Shown: positions 43,225 through 53,525, numbered from the stretch's first letter. The stretch is DNA of 64,000 nucleotides from Billgrantia saliphila (GCF_002930105.1 NZ_PJRN01000011.1:1-64000), one strand, 5' to 3'. The notes: generated by a model from the letters alone, not told the origin. Numbers and translations: made by a program.

Positions 43225-43577
43225 TGGCTTCCACCGAGATCGATCGTTACCTGGTCGTGGAAGGGCGCGAGGTGGCTCTCGACCCTGAAGGTTACCTGGT
43301 GAACCTCGCCGACTGGTCGGCGGAGGTCGCCCGAGCCATGGCGAGCGAAGAGGGGCGCGAGCTGACCGACGAGCATTGGGAGGTCATCGCGGTGATTCGC
43401 GATTTCTACGCCCGTTACGAGGCGTCCCCGGCCATGCGGCCGTTGGTCAAGGCGGTCGCTCAGTCGTTGGGGGCGGAAAAAGGGCGTTCGCTGCATCTGA
43501 TGAAGCTCTTTCCCGACAGTCCCGCCAAGGAGGCCGCGCGACTCGCCGGCCTGCCCAAGCCCACCAACTGCCTCTGA
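43224..43577 (+). CDS. tusE: Sulfur relay protein TusE
   Basis: A 117-residue DsrC-family protein. The C-terminal arm ends PKPTNCL with the penultimate cysteine that carries persulfide to MnmA; the second cysteine of true dissimilatory DsrC proteins is absent, so it is TusE rather than DsrC. In E. coli tusE is unlinked to tusBCD; here it directly follows tusB. Confidence 0.9.
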   Translation: MASTEIDRYLVVEGREVALDPEGYLVNLADWSAEVARAMASEEGRELTDEHWEVIAVIRDFYARYEASPAMRPLVKAVAQSLGAEKGRSLHLMKLFPDSPAKEAARLAGLPKPTNCL

Positions 43578-43587
43578 CGATGGCGAC

Positions 43588-44160
43588 ATGAATTTCCTTG
43601 CCCATGCCTGGCTGGCCCGCGGTGGCAATGACGAGTTCCTTTACGGCAATCTGATCGCCGATGGCGTCAAGGGAAGCGACCTTACGGCCTGGTCCGGCGA
43701 TGTGGCGGCGGGAATTCGTCATCATCGTCGGGTAGATGCCTATGTCGATGCGCATCCGATCGTGAGCGAGGCCCGTCGACGAGCTCCCCGGGCGCAGCGT
43801 CGCTATGCCGGTATCGCTCTGGACCTGGTCTGGGATCATTTCGTTGCGCGTGAGCTCGGCCTGCATCGTCAGCGCTCGGCGCTGGTGCAGCGAAGCTACG
43901 CCGTGCTGAGGCAACGTCCTGCCCCGGCACGCCTGGAACGCATGGTACCCGCGCTGGTGGCGCAGGACTGGCTGCATCGCTACGCCGACTTCGACTTCAC
44001 CTGCGGCGCGGTGCGCGGTATCGGGCAGCGCCTGTCGGGGCCGAATCGATTGGCCGAACTGGTACCGTGGCTGCAGGGCGACTACGTCTCGTTGGAACGG
44101 GACTTCCAGCGCCTCTGGCCGATACTCGTCGATGAGCTCGAGGTCACTCCCGACGCCTGA
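43588..44160 (+). CDS. acpH: Acyl carrier protein phosphodiesterase
   Basis: A 190-residue HD-like (DUF479) enzyme that removes 4'-phosphopantetheine from acyl carrier protein. The N-terminus MNFLAHAWLARGG, the GNLIADGVKG segment and the IRHHRRVDAYVDAHP metal-binding motif are characteristic. It follows tusE by 10 bp and converges on moeA 15 bp after its stop. Confidence 0.88.
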   Translation: MNFLAHAWLARGGNDEFLYGNLIADGVKGSDLTAWSGDVAAGIRHHRRVDAYVDAHPIVSEARRRAPRAQRRYAGIALDLVWDHFVARELGLHRQRSALVQRSYAVLRQRPAPARLERMVPALVAQDWLHRYADFDFTCGAVRGIGQRLSGPNRLAELVPWLQGDYVSLERDFQRLWPILVDELEVTPDA

Positions 44161-44175
44161 TGCCGAGGCGGCGGC

Positions 44176-45384
44176 TCAGTCGACTCGCAGCCACAGGCAG
44201 TCGATCCTGTCACCCTCTTCGATAGCCGCATTGGCTGGGATCACCGCCAGCGCATCGGCGCCGACGCAGGAGGAGAGCACGCCGGAGCCTTGGTCCGGGA
44301 AAGCATGCGCCTTGATGCCGTTGCCATCCATTGTCAGGGTGACGCGCATGTAATGCCGTCGCGGTCCGGTGCGGGTCGCGAAAGCGGCGTGGGTGGGCAA
44401 GATAGGCAGGCTGCCCATCGCCGGACAGTCGAGCAGGGCGCCAAGCAGCGGACGCAGGAATAGCCAGGCGGCGACGAAACTGGAGACGGGATTGCCCGGC
44501 AGGCCGACGAAACGAACCTCGCGCCCGTCGCTGGCGACGAGCCGTCCCAGTGCGAGAGGCTTGCCTGGCTTGAGTGCCAGACGCCAGAGATCGAGTTGAC
44601 CGATTGCCTCGATAGCCGCCCTGACATGGTCTTCCTCACCCACGCTGACCCCGCCCGTGGTCACCACCACGTCGGCCTGCTCGGCGGCGAGCGCCAGCAT
44701 GGCGCGGGTACCATCGGCATCATCGGGCATCGAGGCGATGAAAGTGACCTCGGCTCCGAAGCTTTCCAGCAGATCGCGCAGCATGGGGCGGTTGGTATTG
44801 TAGATCTGACCCGGCTCGAGCGCCTGCCCGGGCTCGACGATCTCGTCGCCACTGGTGAGCAAGGCGCAGCGGGGGCGGCGGCGCACCGCCACTTCGACAA
44901 TGCCCTGGCTCGCCACGTAGCCCAGGGCCGCGGCATTCAGCCGTTCGCCGCGATGGAGCAGCACAGTGCCGGCCGCCACGTCGTTGCCGCGACGACGCAC
45001 GTTGTTGCCTACCGGCACCGCTGCCGGAATCGATGCCTCGCCGCCTGCGACCTCGACATTTTCCTGCATGACGACACAGTCGGCACCGGTCGGCATGGCC
45101 GCACCGGTGAAGATGCGGGCGCAGGTGCCGCGGGCCAGTGGTTCGGGGGATGTGCCGGCCACGATGCGCTGGGCGACGGGCAACTGCATACCGGCGTCGG
45201 CATGGTGCAGGGCATAGCCGTCCATCGCGCTATTGTCGAACGGCGGCACGTCGAGGCGAGCGATGACCTCTTCGGCCAGGACGCGGCGGCCGGCCGCCTC
45301 GCAGGCCACGGTCTCCGAATCGACTGGAGCGACACCCTTGAGCAGCGCGGCCAATGCCGCTTCGACGCTCTGCAACTCAGCCAT
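44176..45384 (-). CDS. moeA: Molybdopterin molybdenumtransferase
   Basis: A 402-residue MoeA, which inserts molybdate into adenylated molybdopterin. Motifs include PPFDNSAMDGYAL, TGAAMPTGADCVVMQE, LLTSGDEIVEPGQ, TTGGVSVGEEDH and GLPGNPVSSF. The start MAELQSVEAAL at 45384 overlaps the moaB stop by 8 bp; a longer frame to 45465 lies inside moaB. Confidence 0.93.
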   Translation of the reverse strand: MAELQSVEAALAALLKGVAPVDSETVACEAAGRRVLAEEVIARLDVPPFDNSAMDGYALHHADAGMQLPVAQRIVAGTSPEPLARGTCARIFTGAAMPTGADCVVMQENVEVAGGEASIPAAVPVGNNVRRRGNDVAAGTVLLHRGERLNAAALGYVASQGIVEVAVRRRPRCALLTSGDEIVEPGQALEPGQIYNTNRPMLRDLLESFGAEVTFIASMPDDADGTRAMLALAAEQADVVVTTGGVSVGEEDHVRAAIEAIGQLDLWRLALKPGKPLALGRLVASDGREVRFVGLPGNPVSSFVAAWLFLRPLLGALLDCPAMGSLPILPTHAAFATRTGPRRHYMRVTLTMDGNGIKAHAFPDQGSGVLSSCVGADALAVIPANAAIEEGDRIDCLWLRVD

Positions 45385-45898
45385 GTTGTCCCCGCTCGGG
45401 AATAACCAGATTGGCGAAATTGCACGGCTTGTGACGGCTGTCGAGCTGTTCGGCGAGCAGGCCATCCCACGCCGTGCGACACGCGCCGCTGGAGCCCGGC
45501 AGGCAGAACACCACGGTGGCGTTGGCCAGCCCGCCCAGGCAGCGGCTCTGGATCGTCGAACTGCCGATTTCCTGATAGGAAAGCTGGCGGAACTGCTCGC
45601 CGAAACCCTCTATGCGCTTGTCGAGCAGCACCGAGATCGCCTCGGGCGTGGAATCGCGCCCGGTGAAGCCGGTTCCGCCGGTGGTCAGAACGACCTGGAT
45701 CAAGGGGTCGGCGATCCACTCGGATACCACCGCTCGGATACGGTAGACGTCGTCGATGACGATACGACGCTCGGCGAGCCGATGCCCGGCATCGGCAAGG
45801 CGCTCGGCAAGCAGGGCACCGCTGCGATCGTTGCTGAAATCGCGCGTATCGGAAATGGTCAGCACCGCGATATTCAGCGGAATCATCGTCTCGCTCAT
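45377..45898 (-). CDS. moaB: Molybdenum cofactor biosynthesis protein MoaB
   Basis: A 173-residue MoaB/MogA-fold protein acting in adenylation of molybdopterin. TTGGTGFTGRDSTPEAI and FCLPGSSGACRTAWDG are the conserved nucleotide/pterin-binding loops. The start at 45898 overlaps the DUF1244 gene stop (ATGA, 45895-45898), so the three genes form one translationally coupled minus-strand unit. Confidence 0.92.
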   Translation of the reverse strand: MSETMIPLNIAVLTISDTRDFSNDRSGALLAERLADAGHRLAERRIVIDDVYRIRAVVSEWIADPLIQVVLTTGGTGFTGRDSTPEAISVLLDKRIEGFGEQFRQLSYQEIGSSTIQSRCLGGLANATVVFCLPGSSGACRTAWDGLLAEQLDSRHKPCNFANLVIPERGQHG

Positions 45899-46215
45899 GC
45901 TTCCCGTTCCCGCTTGCGGGCCTGACGTGCCTCGAACGCAGCGAGCTGCTCCGGTGTCGCCGGCGGCTGGTGATTCGCCTTCCACTCTTCGTAGGGCATG
46001 CCGTAGACATATTCGCGCGCGGCTTCGTAGTCGAGTTCGGCGCCCTCGTCCTCGGCAGCGGCAACCAGCCATTTCGAGAGGCAGTTGCGGCAGAAGTCGG
46101 CGAGGATCATCAGGTCGATGTTCTGCACGTCCTTGTTGGCGTCCAGGTGGCGTAACAGGCGACGGAAAGCAGCCGCTTCCAGCCGGGTACGTGTCGCGTC
46201 GTCGAGATGCTGCAT
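45895..46215 (-). CDS. DUF1244 domain protein
   Basis: A 106-residue protein of the DUF1244 family, recognised by DVQNIDLMILADFCRNCLSK and the YVYGMPYEEWKANHQ block. The function is not established; the two conserved cysteines in FCRNCLSKW are notable. It is coupled to moaB by a four-base overlap, an association with molybdenum cofactor genes that may be functional or just operon packing. Confidence 0.82.
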   Translation of the reverse strand: MQHLDDATRTRLEAAAFRRLLRHLDANKDVQNIDLMILADFCRNCLSKWLVAAAEDEGAELDYEAAREYVYGMPYEEWKANHQPPATPEQLAAFEARQARKREREA

Positions 46216-46290
46216 GACAAGGCTCCTTTGTGACGTTGCCTCAGGATAACAAATCCACTGGCGGAGTCGCGTGCCAGTCCCGACGGGCTG

Positions 46291-46923
46291 TCAGACGGCA
46301 TCGCCGCGCGTACATACCGAGAGCACCACGGCATCTTCCTCGCTCACCGAGACCAGGGCGTGGCCCATGTCGCTGTCGAAATAGATACTGTCACCCTGGG
46401 CAAGCTGCAGCGGCTCGTAGAATTCGGTGTACAGCTGTATTTCGCCCTCCAGCACCATCAGGAATTCCTCCCCGTCGTGGCGCACCCATTCACTGAACTC
46501 GTCGAAGCTGCGCGCTCGCACAATGGTCTTGAACGGAATCATGCGCTTCTGAGCCAGCTCGCAGCTGAGCAATTCGTGTTCGTAGGTCGGGGTGGGATGG
46601 TGCTGGCCCTCGCCCTGGCGGGTCAGGTCGCGGCGTCCCATGGTCCGTGTCTGTACCTTGGGTGGGGTCAGCAGTTGGGGGAGATCGATGCCAAGCCCGT
46701 TGATCAGTTTCTGCACCGCAGTAAACGTGGGCGAGATCTGGCTGTTCTCGATCTTGGACAGCGTTGAGCGCGCCAGGCCGGTACGCTGACTGACGTCCTC
46801 CAGGGTCCAGTGGTTGGCGAGACGAATTTCCTTGAGTCTCTCGCCCAGGCGTAGCGGCTCGACAAAGGGCTTGCGCCCGGAGGCGATGCGCAGGGCGGCC
46901 TGCTGGTCGGTATTGGCGGGCAT
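46291..46923 (-). CDS. XRE family regulator with C-terminal cupin domain
   Basis: A 210-residue regulator. The N-terminal helix-turn-helix (about 25-80, WTLEDVSQRTGLARSTLSKI) is followed by a cupin domain (about 130-205, RHDGEEFLMVLEGEIQLYTE and DSIYFDSDMGHAL). Relatives such as PuuR sense small amines or amino acids and control their catabolism. The likely targets are not evident; it stands alone between the moaB unit and the deacetylase gene on the same strand. Confidence 0.87.
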   Translation of the reverse strand: MPANTDQQAALRIASGRKPFVEPLRLGERLKEIRLANHWTLEDVSQRTGLARSTLSKIENSQISPTFTAVQKLINGLGIDLPQLLTPPKVQTRTMGRRDLTRQGEGQHHPTPTYEHELLSCELAQKRMIPFKTIVRARSFDEFSEWVRHDGEEFLMVLEGEIQLYTEFYEPLQLAQGDSIYFDSDMGHALVSVSEEDAVVLSVCTRGDAV

Positions 46924-47001
46924 CGGCGGGGTTCACTATTGGAAACAGAATTTCCCAAAGCGTACCACAGAAGAAAGACCCTGCCTTGCCCAGACGCGAC
47001 G

Positions 47002-47937
47002 CTACTTGGTGAAGGGAAGACCGAGCAGCGCCTTGATATGGGCTTCGGCGCTACGTCCAAGCGCATCCAGGTCGTAGCCGCCCTCGAGCACCGACACCAG
47101 GCGGTTGTCGGCGTAGAGCGCGGCGATGTCCAGTGCCAGCCGAGTGACCCAGTAATAGTCCTCGTCCTCCAGGCAGAGTTCCGCCATCGGATCCTCGCGA
47201 TGGGCGTCGAAGCCGGCCGACACAAGCACCAGTTCTGGCTTGAAGGCGTGCAGGGCGGGTAGCCAGTCGTCCTCTATCGCCCGGCGGAAAGCAGCGCTAT
47301 CGGTACCGGCCTCCAGCGGCGTATTGATCACGTTCTGCCACTCGCTGCGAAGGTAGCGCCATGGATAGAAGGGGTATTGATAGCTCGTGCAGATCAGGAC
47401 GTCAGGATCGTCCTTGAAGATGTCGATGGTGCCGTTGCACTGGTGAACGTCGAAGTCGAGGATGGCGATGCGCTTCACCCCGTAACGGGCGCGGGCGTGG
47501 GCAGCCCCCACGGCGACGTTGTTGTAGAAGCAGAAGCCCATGGCATCGGTGGCTTCGGCATGATGTCCGGGAGGACGCACGGCGCAGAACACATTGTCCG
47601 CCTGGCCGCGATAGACCTGGTCGACACCGCGAACCACCGCGCCGGCCGCGACCCGGGCGGCTTCCAGGCTGTCGGGATTCATCATCGTATCGCTGTCAAG
47701 AACGACGATACCCGACTCGGGAACGCATTTGTCCAGCGCACGCAGGTGACGAAGGGCATGGACGCGGCCCAGCTCCTCCTCGGTGGCGGGGCGGGCTTCC
47801 GATTGCATGGTCTGTTGCAGCAGACCGGTGAGCGCCAGGCGAGCACGAATGGCTTCCAGGCGCAGGGGGCTTTCGGGGTGCTCCGGGCCCATATGGTGGA
47901 GGTCGCAGTTGGGATGCGAGATGAACGCCGTGATCAT
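47002..47937 (-). CDS. Histone deacetylase family protein (AcuC/HDAH-like)
   Basis: A 311-residue arginase-deacetylase fold protein. The paired active-site histidines (RPPGHHAEA, residues 125-126), zinc ligands (D163 and H165, plus the aspartate of SAGFDAHRED) and the catalytic tyrosine (EGGYDLDAL) are present. The zinc loop reads DFDVHQCNGT, where family members usually have DVHHGNGT, so two residues beside a metal ligand differ. Such enzymes remove acetyl groups from lysines or polyamines. It is divergent, across 105 bp, from a Pat-type lysine acetyltransferase, suggesting opposing activities. GGAG precedes the start. Confidence 0.85.
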   Translation of the reverse strand: MITAFISHPNCDLHHMGPEHPESPLRLEAIRARLALTGLLQQTMQSEARPATEEELGRVHALRHLRALDKCVPESGIVVLDSDTMMNPDSLEAARVAAGAVVRGVDQVYRGQADNVFCAVRPPGHHAEATDAMGFCFYNNVAVGAAHARARYGVKRIAILDFDVHQCNGTIDIFKDDPDVLICTSYQYPFYPWRYLRSEWQNVINTPLEAGTDSAAFRRAIEDDWLPALHAFKPELVLVSAGFDAHREDPMAELCLEDEDYYWVTRLALDIAALYADNRLVSVLEGGYDLDALGRSAEAHIKALLGLPFTK

Positions 47938-48042
47938 ATGAACTCCAGAGTGACTGAAGCCACCTTAATGCGCGCGTGCGCTTGCACAACAGTGTCAATA
48001 AGTCGTACACAGGGGAGGAACCCTTGTGGCGGAGGCGACCTC

Positions 48043-50790
48043 TTGAGTACCCGATTCCTGCGGCACTTCTTCGAACCTCGTACCATCGCGGTGGTCGGTG
48101 CCTCGGAAAAACCCCATTCCATCGGCGGCATCGTGATCCGCAATCTGCAGGAGGCCGGCTTCGCGGGTACCGTCTGGGCGGTCAACCTGAAAGGGTACGA
48201 AACAGTGTTCGGCCAGCCCTGCGTGGCGCGTATCGGCGAATTGCCGGAGACGCCGGATCTGGCTGTCGTCTGTACCCCCGCCGACACCCTGCCAAAGGTG
48301 ATCTCGCGACTGGGTCGGATTGGCGTCAAGGCCGCCCTGGTACTTTCCGGGGGGGCGCACCTCGATGAGGCCGAAGAGGGCAAGGGCTCGATTCGGGAAC
48401 GCATGCTGGCCTCCGCGCGTGAGTCGGGCATTCGAGTGCTGGGCCCCGAGTGCATGGGGCTGATCGTCCCGGGGCGCAAGATCAACGCCTCATATGCCAG
48501 TCAGCCGGTCAAGGCGGGCAAGGTCGCTTACCTGGGCCAATCGGGCATGCTCGGCAACGCCATGATCGATTGGGCCGCGGGGCGTGGCATCGGCTTCTCC
48601 CACCTGATTACGGTGGGCGACAGCGTCGATGTGATGCTTCCCGACCTCATCGACTACATCAATCAGTATGCGCCGACCCAGGCCATCCTGCTTCATCTGG
48701 AACGTATTCAGGACGCCCTGCATTTCATGACCGCCCTGCGCGACGCCTCGCGCAACCGCCTGGTGCTGGCGATCAAGAGCGGCCGTACGCCGCAGTCGGA
48801 CCTCTCCAACATGCCCCCGACGCCGGGCATCGCCAATCGCGACGTGGTGTTCGATGCCGCCTTCTCGCGCGCCGGCGTAGTGCGGGTCAACGACTCCGAC
48901 GAGCTGTTCGACGCGCTGATGACCCTATCGCAAATGAAACCGCTCAAGGGCGATCGCCTGGCCATCGTCTCCAACGGCCTCGGTCCGGCCATGCTGGCCA
49001 TCGACAAGTTGATCAGCGCCGGCGGTCGCCTGGCCGGCTTCGGCGACGAGACTCGCAAGGCGCTGCGCAGAGGCCAGTTCGACATGAGCAAGCCGGGCGA
49101 AAACCCGGTCGACCTGGGGGGTAATGCCACGCCGGAGAAACTGGTCGAGGCCCTGGAGATCGTGGCGGCCGACCCGAATGTCGATGCCGTGCTCGTGGTG
49201 CACGCACCGACCCGCCTGGCACCGTCGAAAATTACCGCTCAGGCGATCATCGCCAACCGCAAGCGCTTCCGGCGCAACCTGCTGACCAGTTGGATGGGGC
49301 TGGAAGGCGCGCTCTACGCCCGCCACGAATGCAGCATGGCCGGCATTCCCACCTACGTCTCGCCCGAGAAGGCGGTCAAGGCGTTCATGCACATGGTCGA
49401 TTACCAGCGGGTCCAGGCACTATTGCAGGAGACGCCACCGAGCCTGCCGTTTACCACGACGAGTGATATCCGTGCCCAGTGCCGCACCCTGATAGAGAGA
49501 GCCAGGGAGGAGGGGCGTGAGACCCTGTCGCATTCGGAGACGGCCCAGGTCCTCGAGGCCTATGGCATTCCCGTGGCTCCCAGTCGCTACGTGCACACAC
49601 CGGAGGAAGCGGCAAGCGCCGCCACCGAGCTGGAGGGGCCCTGGGCGCTGAAAATCGTACACGACGGCAACTGCCGTCCTTTCCGCTATCGCAAGCACCC
49701 GCACAAGCTGTCGGCAGGTTTGCTCCAGGATCTGACGGAGCCGCAGCAGGTCGCCGATGGCATCGCACGGCTCGGCGAGAAGGTCCACGAGAAATTCCCG
49801 CCGGTGAGAATCCACGAGTATTGCCTGCAGCCCATGCAGCGGGGCAAGCAATCGATGCAGATCTGCGCGGGCATTACACGCGACCCGGTATTCGGACCGC
49901 TGATCGTGTTCGGTATCGGCGGCTACAAGGTCAACATCCTGGCCGATCGCCAAGTGGCGCTGCCACCGCTGAACATGACGCTGGCGGCCGACGTGGTGGG
50001 GCGCACCCATGCCGCACGCCTGATACGCGAGCATTCCAGCCACGCCGAACGAGACCTGCAGCGGCTCTGCCAGCTGCTGGTCAAGCTCTCGCAAATGGCT
50101 TCCGACCTGACCGAGCTGCGCGGCCTGGAGCTCAACCCGCTGCTGCTCAATCGTGATGGCATGCTGGCCGTGGATTTCGCCCTCGATCTCGGAACGCCAG
50201 CACGCTTCGCCATTATTCCCTATCCCGAGGAGCTGCGTGAATGGGTGACACTGAACAACGGCATGCGGGTCGAGGTGCGCCCCATTCGCGCCGAGGACGC
50301 CCCGCTGATCACCAGTTTTCATAGCCAGCTGTCGGAGGAGAGCATTCGCTTTCGCTACTTCCACAACAAGTCCGACCTGAGCCAGCGCGACCTGTCGATC
50401 CTTTCGCATATCAATTACGACCGCCAGATGGCATTCATTGCCGAGCATCAGCAAGAGGATGGCAGCAAGGAGATGCTCGGAGTGGTACGCGTATGGAACG
50501 ACCCTGACAACATCCGCACCGAATTCTCGATCATCGTGCGCGACGACATGGCGGGGCAGGGGCTCGGCAGCCTGCTGATGAAGAAGATGATCAGCTACTG
50601 CAAGAGCGTGGGTACGCTGGAGATGGTCGGCAAGGTGATGGTCGACAACCACCCCATGCGGGCGCTGATGAAGCACCTGGGCTTTCGCTGCCGATATAAC
50701 ATGGAGGAGCAGGTGGTCGACGCGGTCATGCGTCTCAACGAGCCGGAGAGCGAATGGCAGCGGCATCGTCTGGAGAGCCTGCCGGACTGA
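48043..50790 (+). CDS. Pat-type protein lysine acetyltransferase (acyl-CoA synthetase-like plus GNAT)
   Basis: A 915-residue protein. Residues about 1-700 resemble NDP-forming acyl-CoA synthetases (CoA-binding, succinyl-CoA ligase-like and ATP-grasp parts), and about 735-890 form a GNAT domain with the acetyl-CoA loop DDMAGQGLGSLLMKK. In active synthetases a phosphorylated histidine follows the KSGR motif; here the region reads KSGRTPQSDLSNMPPTPG, without it, so the large domain is probably regulatory, as in E. coli PatZ/YfiQ. Such enzymes acetylate and silence acyl-CoA synthetases such as Acs and PrpE. The start is TTG at 48043 with GGAGG seven bases upstream; the frame continues upstream only as antisense of the deacetylase gene. 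Confidence 0.88.
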   Translation: MSTRFLRHFFEPRTIAVVGASEKPHSIGGIVIRNLQEAGFAGTVWAVNLKGYETVFGQPCVARIGELPETPDLAVVCTPADTLPKVISRLGRIGVKAALVLSGGAHLDEAEEGKGSIRERMLASARESGIRVLGPECMGLIVPGRKINASYASQPVKAGKVAYLGQSGMLGNAMIDWAAGRGIGFSHLITVGDSVDVMLPDLIDYINQYAPTQAILLHLERIQDALHFMTALRDASRNRLVLAIKSGRTPQSDLSNMPPTPGIANRDVVFDAAFSRAGVVRVNDSDELFDALMTLSQMKPLKGDRLAIVSNGLGPAMLAIDKLISAGGRLAGFGDETRKALRRGQFDMSKPGENPVDLGGNATPEKLVEALEIVAADPNVDAVLVVHAPTRLAPSKITAQAIIANRKRFRRNLLTSWMGLEGALYARHECSMAGIPTYVSPEKAVKAFMHMVDYQRVQALLQETPPSLPFTTTSDIRAQCRTLIERAREEGRETLSHSETAQVLEAYGIPVAPSRYVHTPEEAASAATELEGPWALKIVHDGNCRPFRYRKHPHKLSAGLLQDLTEPQQVADGIARLGEKVHEKFPPVRIHEYCLQPMQRGKQSMQICAGITRDPVFGPLIVFGIGGYKVNILADRQVALPPLNMTLAADVVGRTHAARLIREHSSHAERDLQRLCQLLVKLSQMASDLTELRGLELNPLLLNRDGMLAVDFALDLGTPARFAIIPYPEELREWVTLNNGMRVEVRPIRAEDAPLITSFHSQLSEESIRFRYFHNKSDLSQRDLSILSHINYDRQMAFIAEHQQEDGSKEMLGVVRVWNDPDNIRTEFSIIVRDDMAGQGLGSLLMKKMISYCKSVGTLEMVGKVMVDNHPMRALMKHLGFRCRYNMEEQVVDAVMRLNEPESEWQRHRLESLPD

Positions 50791-50800
50791 AGACGGCGAA

Positions 50801-50822
50801 CGCCCCGCCGCATGACGGGGCG
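50801..50822. terminator. Hairpin between the acetyltransferase and pdxH
   Basis: CGCCCCG / CGGGGCG (50801-50807 with 50816-50822), 8-base loop, between convergent stop codons. No T-run is visible, so termination efficiency is uncertain. Confidence 0.5.
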
Positions 50823-50835
50823 CGCCGGCACGGCT

Positions 50836-51477
50836 TCAGGGCGCCATGCGGAACGAATGCCAGGTGTCGTCACGTAGCTCGTAGCGAATGCGGTCATGCA
50901 GCCGGCTCGGCTGTCCTTGCCAGAACTCGATCATCTGGGCCACCACACGGTAGCCTCCCCAGTGCCCCGGGCGGGGAATCGTCTGGCCCTCGTATGCCTG
51001 CTCGAAACGGTGCTGGCGTTCCTCTATCCAGTTGCGATCGGGAATCACCACGCTCTGTGTCGCCACCCAGGCGCCCAGTTGGCTGGCCCGCGGACGGCTG
51101 TCGAAGTAGGCATTCGATTCCTCTTCACTGACCTGCTCGACGCTGCCCTCGATGCGGACCTGCCGACCCAGCGAGGGCCACCAGAACACCAACGCCGCAT
51201 GGGGCACATTGGTCAACTCGCTGCCCTTGTGGCTATGGTAATTGGTGTAGAAGACCAGCCCCCGCTCGTCATAGCCCTTGAGCAGCACGATGCGAGCATG
51301 CGGCAAGCCCTGGCTGTCGACTGTGGCGAGCGTCATCGTGTTGCCATCGTCACCCTCGGACTCGAGGGCGAGCGTCAGCCACTCGTCGAAGAGCACCATG
51401 GGGTCTTCGGGGACCATGCCCTCTTCCAGCCTGCCGCCTTCGTAGTCGCGCCGAATGTCGGCAATGTTGCGTGTCAT
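50836..51477 (-). CDS. pdxH: Pyridoxamine 5'-phosphate oxidase
   Basis: A 213-residue FMN enzyme oxidising pyridoxamine/pyridoxine 5'-phosphate to PLP. Conserved segments include ARIVLLKGYDERGLVFYTNY, PRASQLGAWVA and the C-terminal HDRIRYEL with W. It supplies the PLP used, for example, by MetY. Monocistronic on the minus strand; 79 bp separate it from the upstream DUF2069 gene. Confidence 0.93.
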   Translation of the reverse strand: MTRNIADIRRDYEGGRLEEGMVPEDPMVLFDEWLTLALESEGDDGNTMTLATVDSQGLPHARIVLLKGYDERGLVFYTNYHSHKGSELTNVPHAALVFWWPSLGRQVRIEGSVEQVSEEESNAYFDSRPRASQLGAWVATQSVVIPDRNWIEERQHRFEQAYEGQTIPRPGHWGGYRVVAQMIEFWQGQPSRLHDRIRYELRDDTWHSFRMAP

Positions 51478-51556
51478 GGCGTTCTCCTCATCGTTTTTCT
51501 ACATGGTCGCCGTTGGTGTCGAACTGCACAACACTCCGCGCAAACCATGGCGTCGT

Positions 51557-52984
<1,428 letters not shown>

Positions 52985-53075
52985 GCGAGACTCCTCGATC
53001 CTTGAAAGAGATCCGTATTGTAGAAGGGCCGCCATGCCGGCCACAACCGCAGTCTGCCCCAGCACCCTGGCTGCA

Positions 53076-53525
53076 TCAGGTGCCGTCAGGCGCCGGATGC
53101 GCTTGTGCGACCTCGTCGAGGCGACGATAAACCCAGGCCAGCCGACCATCCGCCAGGCGCATGGGGACTCGCTCATAGCGAATACCGAGTCGCTCGTAAC
53201 GGTCCAGGCGCCTCAGCTCTTCGGCATTGACTGTGATCACCTCGCCCTGGATCCGCTCATCGGGAGCCTCCTCCAGGTCGAGTGCCTCGCGGCGATAGCC
53301 CTCGATAGCCGCTGGCCGCGTTTCTCCAGCCCGCCCCATCACCAGCCAACGTACCGGGGCGAAACGCAGGGTGCCGTAGACGAAGACACGATGCTGACCT
53401 TGCTCGATATCGGGGAGATGCGCAGGCCGCTCATAGCTGAAGGGGCTGAGCAGGGTGAGCCACAGCCAGCCTAGTGGAGCGACAATCAGCATCAGTGTGC
53501 CAACGGCAACATGGCGTGGACGCAT
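53076..53525 (-). CDS. Membrane-anchored gamma-glutamylcyclotransferase-like protein
   Basis: A 149-residue protein. An N-terminal transmembrane helix (about 6-28, AVGTLMLIVAPLGWLWLTLL) is followed by a GGCT/AIG2 domain starting with the phosphate-loop-like FVYGTLRFAP and including IQGEVITVN and LDRYE, where the glutamate matches the usual catalytic acid. Cytosolic members cleave gamma-glutamyl peptides to pyroglutamate; the anchor puts the domain probably in the periplasm or at the membrane face. The start at 53525 follows GAGGAAA; the ATG at 53576 is less likely. Confidence 0.78.
   Translation of the reverse strand: MRPRHVAVGTLMLIVAPLGWLWLTLLSPFSYERPAHLPDIEQGQHRVFVYGTLRFAPVRWLVMGRAGETRPAAIEGYRREALDLEEAPDERIQGEVITVNAEELRRLDRYERLGIRYERVPMRLADGRLAWVYRRLDEVAQAHPAPDGT

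Noticed and set aside
47377..48042. Upstream extension of the acetyltransferase reading frame by 222 codons
   Set aside because: The extension is antisense to the deacetylase-like gene and has no homology. The TTG at 48043 has a GGAGG site at the right distance and begins the conserved N-terminus.
49420..50766. A 448-codon open frame on the minus strand opposite the acetyltransferase gene
   Set aside because: It is antisense to conserved GNAT and ATP-grasp coding sequence, with no homology or ribosome binding site.
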